Shown piece by piece: positions 1 through 3,904 of a DNA stretch of 6,829 nucleotides. This DNA is from Candidatus Gastranaerophilales bacterium (GTDB lineage: Bacteria; Cyanobacteriota; Vampirovibrionia; Gastranaerophilales; Gastranaerophilaceae). The translations under genes and the position numbers were made by a program. The stretch spans positions 1-6,829 of the forward strand of contig CANQOM010000087.1 of NCBI GenBank assembly GCA_947625445.1, written 5' to 3'. Positions within the stretch are counted from its first letter, which is position 1, and each line of letters begins with the position of its first letter. Under the pieces are notes generated by a model, which searched no databases, had not been told where the DNA came from, and saw nothing but the letters and a program-made list of their open reading frames with translations.

Positions 1-520
1 CGAATGCGCCTGTTTTTTGACCTTCTATTCTGTATGGATTTACTGAATTTTCTAAAGTAATCGGAGAATTTTTTGATATTTCTATAACCATTTCAAGTGC
101 TTCATCAAAATTACCTTGAATTGCAATTATTTCAGCTCCATACATCATTGCCTGAGATAATTTACCAAGTGCAATATAACCGTCAGGAATAAGTACAAAA
201 ACTCTTAAACCTGCTTTTGCACCATATGCAGCGGCAGCTGCGCTTGTATTTCCTGTAGAAGCACATATTATAGCTTTAGCACCTTCTTCTAGAGCCTTTG
301 TTACTGCCATAGTCATTCCACGGTCTTTGAAACTTCCTGTAGGATTTGCTCCTTCATATTTTAAATATAAATTTGCTTTTAATCCAATTTTTTTTGCCAA
401 ATTATCAGCTTTTATTAAAGGTGTATTCCCTTCATTTAATGTAATTATCGGTGTTTTATCCGTTACGGGAAGATATTGTTTGTATTTATTTATTAATCCC
501 TGATAATGATTTTTTTCCAT
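1..520 (-). CDS. thrC: Threonine synthase, C-terminal part beyond window
   Basis: This is the last enzyme of threonine synthesis, a cytoplasmic PLP enzyme that converts O-phospho-L-homoserine to L-threonine. Only the first 173 residues are present; the gene runs off the left edge, and the family is normally about 350 to 500 residues. Seen in the translation: an N-terminal GNTPL motif (residues 31-35), the PLP-lysine motif TGSFKDRG (61-68, with Lys65 the predicted Schiff-base lysine), and the ASTGNTSAAAAAYGA phosphate-binding stretch that follows it. This order and spacing match threonine synthase rather than cysteine synthase or serine dehydratase, and the position directly behind hom supports it. 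The start is fixed by an AGGAGG site 5 bases upstream. It is the second gene of the leftward hom-thrC operon, 9 bases after the hom stop. No frame break is seen in the visible part. Confidence 0.95.
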   Translation of the reverse strand, partial: MEKNHYQGLINKYKQYLPVTDKTPIITLNEGNTPLIKADNLAKKIGLKANLYLKYEGANPTGSFKDRGMTMAVTKALEEGAKAIICASTGNTSAAAAAYGAKAGLRVFVLIPDGYIALGKLSQAMMYGAEIIAIQGNFDEALEMVIEISKNSPITLENSVNPYRIEGQKTGAF

Positions 521-525
521 TAATG

Positions 526-531
526 CCTCCT
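526..531 (-). promoter_or_regulatory. Shine-Dalgarno site of thrC overlapping the hom stop codon
   Basis: Read on the minus strand, AGGAGG lies 5 bases before the thrC ATG. Its first two bases are the last two of the hom TAG stop codon. A ribosome finishing hom therefore stops on the site that starts thrC, which suggests translational coupling of the two enzymes (inference). It also settles the thrC start. Confidence 0.85.
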
Positions 532-1801
532 AGTTCATAACCCTTAAAAGATTATCTATTTTGTTTATACTTTCTGATTTTAATAATTCTTTTAATGCAT
601 TTTGTATATCTGATTCTTTACTTAATTCTGTAATAACAACAATTTCTGCAGTATTATCATCATTAATACCTTTTTGCATAATAGTTGAAATGTTAATATT
701 ATTTTTACCGCAAATAGTTCCAATAAGTCCGATAACCCCCGGATTATTGCCGGCATTGATTGAAATATAGTATTCATTGTATGTCTCACCTATTGATATT
801 TGGTCTGCATATTCATTGTGATGACATACTGCCTGTGGTAGCGGGCAATCAGAGTATTCTAAACCTGAAGCAAGAACTAAAATATCTCCTACAACTGAAC
901 TTGCGGTCGGTTCTGCTCCTGCGCCGGGACCTGTTAATACTAAATCTCCCACAGGATATCCGGATAACATTATTGAATTTGTTGCGTTATCTACTTTTGC
1001 TAGTAGATGTTTTTTTGCAACTAACATCGGATGAACTCTTACATCTATTTTACCTGACTCTAAAACTTGTCCCATTGCAATTAATTTTATTTTATATCCT
1101 AGTTCTTTTGCGGATTTTATGTCTTGCGAAGTTATTTTGGTTATTCCTTCTCTGTATATTTTGTTTATATCCACTTTTTTATTAAAAGAAATTGTTGATA
1201 ATATTGAAATTTTGTATGCGGCATCAAAGCCTTCAACGTCTCCTGTAGGGTCAGTTTCCGCATATCCCAATTCTTGTGCTTGTTTTAGAGCGGTTTCATA
1301 TGATAATTCTTTTTCTGCCATTTTTGTTAGTATATAATTTGTTGTTCCGTTTAATATTGCAGCTATTTTTGTTATTCTGTTTGCGCTTAATATTGTTTTT
1401 ATTGGCATAATTATTGGAATACCGCCTGCTACTGCTGCTTCATATAAAATTACAACATTATTTTCTTTTGCTAAAGTGAATAATTCGCTTCCTTTTTTTG
1501 CCAATAATTCTTTATTTGCGGTAACTATATGTTTTTTATTTTTTATAGCAGTTGATAATAATTCAAATGCAGGAGATACTCCACCTGCAACCTCAACAAC
1601 GATATCTATTTCCGGATTATTTACAACTTCAAAGGCATCATCTGTTAATATTGTTGTATCAAAATTTTCTATTGCTCTTTTTTTTGTTTTATTTTTTACT
1701 GCAATTTGCTTTATACAAATTTTATCAAAAGATTTTAATACTTTATATACGCCGGTTCCTACCGTTCCAAAACCGATAATTCCAATATTTAATGATTTCA
1801 T
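530..1801 (-). CDS. hom: Homoserine dehydrogenase with C-terminal ACT domain
   Basis: A cytoplasmic NAD(P)-dependent enzyme that reduces L-aspartate 4-semialdehyde to L-homoserine, the branch point to threonine and methionine. The protein is 423 residues, the usual length for the stand-alone ACT-containing type (it is not fused to aspartokinase). Visible in order: a Rossmann motif GFGTVGTG (residues 10-17); TANKELLAKKG, with the conserved Lys97; NGTTNYIL (151-158); the signature ETDPTGDVEGFDAAYK, ending at Lys197, the second conserved active-site lysine; GPGAGAEPTASSVV (291-304); and an ACT domain from about 344 to 420 (NAGNNPGVIGLIGTI onwards). The ACT domain suggests feedback control by threonine, known for the family but not shown here. 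The ATG at 1801 is chosen because TGGAG lies 5 bases upstream; an in-frame TTG at 1825 has no such site. It is the first gene of the leftward operon with thrC. Confidence 0.96.
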   Translation of the reverse strand: MKSLNIGIIGFGTVGTGVYKVLKSFDKICIKQIAVKNKTKKRAIENFDTTILTDDAFEVVNNPEIDIVVEVAGGVSPAFELLSTAIKNKKHIVTANKELLAKKGSELFTLAKENNVVILYEAAVAGGIPIIMPIKTILSANRITKIAAILNGTTNYILTKMAEKELSYETALKQAQELGYAETDPTGDVEGFDAAYKISILSTISFNKKVDINKIYREGITKITSQDIKSAKELGYKIKLIAMGQVLESGKIDVRVHPMLVAKKHLLAKVDNATNSIMLSGYPVGDLVLTGPGAGAEPTASSVVGDILVLASGLEYSDCPLPQAVCHHNEYADQISIGETYNEYYISINAGNNPGVIGLIGTICGKNNINISTIMQKGINDDNTAEIVVITELSKESDIQNALKELLKSESINKIDNLLRVMN

Positions 1802-1806
1802 AATTG

Positions 1807-1811
1807 CTCCA
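1807..1811 (-). promoter_or_regulatory. Shine-Dalgarno site that fixes the hom start
   Basis: TGGAG on the minus strand, 5 bases before the ATG at 1801. It lies inside the 24-base extension that a TTG start at 1825 would give, so it argues that the extension is not translated. Confidence 0.75.
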
Positions 1812-1856
1812 GTTGTTATTGTCAATTTTAATTAAACCACAAATAAACTGCAAAAA

Positions 1857-1884
1857 ATACTATTATTAAGCTAATATTTGACAA
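1857..1884 (-). promoter_or_regulatory. Candidate sigma-70-type promoter for hom-thrC
   Basis: On the minus strand, TTGTCA (1879-1884, 5 of 6 matches to the -35 consensus) and TAGTAT (1857-1862, 4 of 6) are 16 bases apart, which would give a leader of about 50 bases. A second candidate lies closer to the gene: TTGCAG (1848-1853), a 17-base spacer, then TAAAAT (1825-1830, 5 of 6). In such AT-rich DNA either could be chance. No run of threonine or isoleucine codons and no attenuator hairpin is seen between these sites and hom, so a classical leader-peptide attenuator is not supported. Confidence 0.4.
1878..1883 (+). promoter_or_regulatory. Possible -35 box for the small Ser/Gly-rich gene
   Basis: A perfect TTGACA on the plus strand, almost coincident with the minus-strand TTGTCA of the hom promoter candidate. 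No convincing -10 follows at 16 to 18 bases; the nearest is TAACAA at a 15-base spacing. It is listed because the 1802-1984 gap must hold the divergent promoters for hom and for the gene at 1985, and this is the best plus-strand match I see. Confidence 0.2.
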
Positions 1885-1973
1885 GTGATTAAGAAATGTA
1901 ACAAAAATTGTTTTTTTTGAATTTGAGTAATTTGAAATGTTTTTATTAAAGTAAGAGAGATTAAAAAAAAAAT

Positions 1974-1978
1974 AGGAG
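1974..1978 (+). promoter_or_regulatory. Shine-Dalgarno site of the 68-residue ORF
   Basis: AGGAG sits 6 bases before the ATG at 1985, in an otherwise A-rich leader. This near-ideal site is the main reason to treat the short low-complexity ORF as a real gene. Confidence 0.75.
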
Positions 1979-1984
1979 AATATT

Positions 1985-2191
1985 ATGACAGTATCATTTA
2001 GCTCAGGAAGTTCATGTTCATCAACATCATCATCAAGCAGCTGCGGGGGTTATTCTTCAGGTACGGTTGCATATAGCGGTTCTTCAAGTTCATATGGTGG
2101 TGAATCTGTTGGTACTATAGCATCTAATTCTTTTGGAAATAATACATTTTATTCTTCAAGTTGCGGGTCTACCTTTAATGCATTAGGATAA
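1985..2191 (+). CDS. Small Ser/Gly/Cys-rich protein of unknown function
   Basis: I do not recognise this 68-residue protein. It has 26 serines, 11 glycines and 3 cysteines (11, 20 and 60), only one charged side chain (Glu40), and no Lys, Arg, Asp, His, Pro, Gln or Trp. Two similar stretches are visible: GTVAYSGSSSSYGG (26-39) and GTIASNSFGN followed by TFYSSSCG (43-61). Both end in Ser runs next to aromatic residues, which hints at an old internal duplication; SSSC-G[GS] occurs at Cys20 and Cys60. No signal peptide or membrane helix is seen. A strong Shine-Dalgarno site, an ATG start and a hairpin terminator 42 bases downstream support expression as a single-gene unit. Serine is spelled with TCA, TCT, AGC and AGT, so the composition is not just a slipped trinucleotide. 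It could be a structural low-complexity peptide or a modified-peptide precursor, but no modifying enzyme is in the window. Confidence 0.7.
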   Translation: MTVSFSSGSSCSSTSSSSSCGGYSSGTVAYSGSSSSYGGESVGTIASNSFGNNTFYSSSCGSTFNALG

Positions 2192-2232
2192 TATGTTATC
2201 GCTAAAGGTAAATGCGGTAATAATTATTATAA

Positions 2233-2257
2233 AAGAGATGCCATTTAGGCATCTCTT
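2233..2257. terminator. Bidirectional hairpin terminator between convergent genes
   Basis: A perfect 10-bp stem (AAGAGATGCC at 2233-2242 with GGCATCTCTT at 2248-2257) and a 5-base loop. It lies 42 bases after the stop of the rightward 68-residue ORF and 24 bases after the stop of the leftward zinc-ribbon gene. On the minus strand the stem is followed by CTTTTATAATAATT, a fair U tract. On the plus strand the tail (ATTCATTTTAT) is weaker, so termination may be more efficient leftwards. Confidence 0.85.
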
Positions 2258-2280
2258 ATTCATTTTATATATATAAAGTT

Positions 2281-2553
2281 TTATTCTGCTTGTTTCATTG
2301 CATTATAGCAGTCTTTACAATAAACTTCCTTACCTTCAATAGGTTTAAAAGGAACTTTAGTTTGGCAGCCGCATTTTGAACATGTAACTTCATACAATTT
2401 TTTTCTGTTTTTTTGTCTTCTGTTTTTTCTGCATTCGGGGCAGCGTTTTGGTTTGTTTACAAGCCCTCTTGTTGCGTAAAATTCTTGTTCTCCGGCTGTA
2501 AATACAAATTCACTTCCGCAATCTTCGCAAATAAGCTTTTCGTCTTCGTACAT
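2281..2553 (-). CDS. Small double zinc-ribbon protein
   Basis: A 90-residue protein of the bacterial 'probable zinc-ribbon domain' type. It carries two zinc-ribbon units of paired CxxC knuckles: Cys9/Cys12 with Cys38/Cys41, then Cys58/Cys61 (plus an extra Cys63) with Cys79/Cys82. The first unit has the typical G-E-Q-E-F-Y...G..N.P.RCPECR pattern. The segment between (RKNRRQKNRKK, 42-52) is strongly basic, and the second has the C.KC.C.T.VPF.P..G..VYC.DCY pattern. Zinc binding is well supported; nucleic-acid binding is inferred from the basic linker and from related zinc ribbons, and no specific role is established. The ATG at 2553 has a TAAGGAGA site about 10 bases upstream, slightly far but strong. 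It is a single-gene unit with its own candidate promoter and the shared terminator. Confidence 0.9.
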   Translation of the reverse strand: MYEDEKLICEDCGSEFVFTAGEQEFYATRGLVNKPKRCPECRKNRRQKNRKKLYEVTCSKCGCQTKVPFKPIEGKEVYCKDCYNAMKQAE

Positions 2554-2644
2554 TTGGTTTTTTCTCCTTAAGTTGGTAAATGCTTGTAAATAATTTGCGA
2601 TAGGAATTATTTTAATAATTACTAATTGGTTATCTACAAAGTAT

Positions 2645-2673
2645 ATTTTATAATTTTAAATCAGTTTTAGCAA
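2645..2673 (-). promoter_or_regulatory. Candidate promoter of the zinc-ribbon gene
   Basis: On the minus strand, TTGCTA (2668-2673, 4 of 6) and TAAAAT (2645-2650, 5 of 6) are 17 bases apart, giving a leader of about 85 bases. The 2554-2793 gap shows no other gene; it holds this promoter, the rightward promoter candidate and an inverted repeat. Confidence 0.45.
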
Positions 2674-2686
2674 GAAAAATTAAAAT

Positions 2687-2692
2687 TATAAT
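2687..2692 (+). promoter_or_regulatory. Candidate -10 box of the membrane-protein/GH13 operon
   Basis: An exact TATAAT, which would give a leader of about 95 bases before the ATG at 2794. The matching -35 position holds only a poor TTTTAG-like sequence (2665-2670, 16-base spacing). If real, it is a weak or activator-dependent promoter. It lies about 14 bases from the -35 of the leftward zinc-ribbon promoter, so the two would face away from each other across a very short interval. AT-rich DNA makes chance matches common. Confidence 0.35.
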
Positions 2693-2754
2693 GTGTAAAG
2701 TTATGTAAAAAAAATAAATTTTACGTTATAGAATTAGCAATATCATGGATTTAC

Positions 2755-2780
2755 AATACTTAAGAGAGCAGGTAAGTATT
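2755..2780 (+). repeat. Inverted repeat in the leader of the membrane-protein operon
   Basis: AATACTTA (2755-2762) and TAAGTATT (2773-2780) are perfect 8-base inverted repeats around a 10-base purine-rich loop. With one bulged base the stem extends by ACA/TGT. It ends 5 bases before the Shine-Dalgarno site, so it could be an RNA hairpin affecting translation of the first gene, or an operator; neither is shown. No U tract follows, so it is not a terminator. Confidence 0.45.
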
Positions 2781-2785
2781 TGTGT

Positions 2786-2789
2786 GAGG
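2786..2789 (+). promoter_or_regulatory. Short Shine-Dalgarno site before the 369-residue ORF
   Basis: GAGG, 4 bases before the ATG at 2794. Both the match and the spacing are shorter than for the other genes here, so initiation on the first operon gene may be modest. No better in-frame start is visible. Confidence 0.5.
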
Positions 2790-2793
2790 CATA

Positions 2794-3903
2794 ATGGTCT
2801 ATTTAACAGGAAAAGAAAATTATGGTGCAATCAAAACAAATGCCTTAAGTTTTGGTAAATCAAAAAAGGCTGATAATGATGAACATGCTCATGATGTTGT
2901 ACTTTACAATGAATCAAAAAAACATCCTGTTTCGACATCATTGAAGATACAGACAGATAAATTAACAAAGGCTTTCACAACTTATCCGAAAAAGGGATTA
3001 TCAGGAAGTAAGAATGCAAATTTCTATGAATTTTTAACTATGGGCATGGTTCCGTATTTAACCGGAAGTGCTGCAATGATAGGTGTATTTAATTTAGCAA
3101 GTAAATTTTTCGATACTCCCGGAGCGGTTAATGCTTCTAAACTCGGTAAAAAAATGGGTATTGGAGTAGTTTTATATGGACTTGGTAAAGTTCTTTCCAA
3201 AAAACTTATTGAAAAACCGCTTAAATGGAAGTATGGCATTGATGTTAATTTACCTTATAAAAAGAAAATAGATGAATTACCGGAAGAAAACAATAAAAAT
3301 AATCTTGTTGCATACGAATACCATAAAGTATTTGAAAGTGTAGATTTCCCTCGTTATGACTTATTGTATAACAATAAAGATTTTGGAGAAACAAGAAACG
3401 CATACTATGATAAAATTGCTAAAAAGATGGGTATTGAAGATGCACAATATTCAGACCAAAAAGTTAAAGATAAAATAAAAGAAAAAGTTATAAAAACAAA
3501 GGTCTTTTCAACGTTGTCATCATATTTATGGGCAGCAACTGGTGTTGCAATAGCTGCTCAAAAACCTTGGGAAAATCTTGTAATAAATCCGAAAACAAGA
3601 ATTAATAATCTAAGAAATCATCTACAAATAGCAAAAGCTGCCAAAGCAAGTAAACAAGAAATTGCAAAATATGATTTCTTTATAAAAGATTTTGGTAAAA
3701 AGTTTGTTAAGAGTTTGGATGAACTTGTTAACAAAGGTTCAAAAACCAATAAAATAGCCGGCAGACTACTCATTGGCAGTGCTATATTCATGACTTTATT
3801 AGGCAATTTTAAAACATTATTTGACTTTAATAATAATAGAGGGAAAAAATCTCATGGTTCTTCTCCTCTGATTGATGAATCGAAAGAAAAGGTAGTGTGT
3901 TAG
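2794..3903 (+). CDS. Predicted membrane protein of unknown function (short paralog)
   Basis: I do not recognise a named family in this 369-residue protein. It has a hydrophilic N-terminus of about 78 residues without a signal peptide, containing LSFGKSKK (18-25). Hydrophobic segments follow at about 80-103, 121-135, 238-255 and 323-343, so three or four membrane helices are likely. Between helices 2 and 3 lies a charged, Tyr- and Lys-rich segment (140-235) with PLKWKYGID (142-150) and FPRYDLLY (185-192). The C-terminal tail is short and basic, then acidic, and ends in Cys369, the only cysteine. The 136-157 stretch matches 124-145 of the next protein at 9 of 22 positions, and the following motifs keep their order, so the two genes look like paralogs. 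It starts a rightward operon; the next ATG begins one base after its TAG stop. Orientation and function cannot be told. Confidence 0.85.
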   Translation: MVYLTGKENYGAIKTNALSFGKSKKADNDEHAHDVVLYNESKKHPVSTSLKIQTDKLTKAFTTYPKKGLSGSKNANFYEFLTMGMVPYLTGSAAMIGVFNLASKFFDTPGAVNASKLGKKMGIGVVLYGLGKVLSKKLIEKPLKWKYGIDVNLPYKKKIDELPEENNKNNLVAYEYHKVFESVDFPRYDLLYNNKDFGETRNAYYDKIAKKMGIEDAQYSDQKVKDKIKEKVIKTKVFSTLSSYLWAATGVAIAAQKPWENLVINPKTRINNLRNHLQIAKAAKASKQEIAKYDFFIKDFGKKFVKSLDELVNKGSKTNKIAGRLLIGSAIFMTLLGNFKTLFDFNNNRGKKSHGSSPLIDESKEKVVC

Positions 3904-3904
3904 G

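Noticed and set aside
1802..1825. N-terminal extension of hom from position 1825, adding eight residues
   Set aside because: The codon there is TTG, not ATG, with no Shine-Dalgarno site upstream, whereas TGGAG inside the extension is correctly spaced for the ATG at 1801, which is followed directly by the expected Rossmann strand.
1820..1825. Perfect TTGACA on the minus strand just upstream of hom
   Set aside because: Used as a -35 box it would start transcription inside the hom coding region; it is probably chance sequence.
561..1835. Several plus-strand reading frames of 69 to 141 codons opposite hom
   Set aside because: They lie antisense to a gene with full-length family conservation, are Leu/Ile-rich as expected from reverse-complemented AT-rich codons, and lack convincing ribosome binding sites.
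1900..1918. AACAA-AAA-TTGTT followed by a T run, resembling a terminator
   Set aside because: The stem is only 5 bp with a single G-C pair and a 3-base loop, too weak to end transcription; the T run is ordinary for this AT-rich gap.
1985..2191. Reading the Ser/Gly/Cys-rich ORF as a microcin B17-like precursor
   Set aside because: Composition and length are reminiscent, but there is no recognisable leader peptide and no modification, export or immunity gene nearby, so it is not called as such.
2745..2858. A 37-codon frame starting MDLQYLREQV, overlapping the start of the 369-residue gene in another frame
   Set aside because: No Shine-Dalgarno site precedes it and its second half is the shifted reading of a better supported gene. 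It could be an upstream ORF, but nothing beyond an open frame supports that.
3024..3806. Minus-strand frames of 62 and 71 codons inside the 369-residue gene, and a similar one at 5836-6063 in the 789-residue gene
   Set aside because: Antisense shadows with no ribosome binding site, inside coding sequence that reads cleanly on the plus strand.
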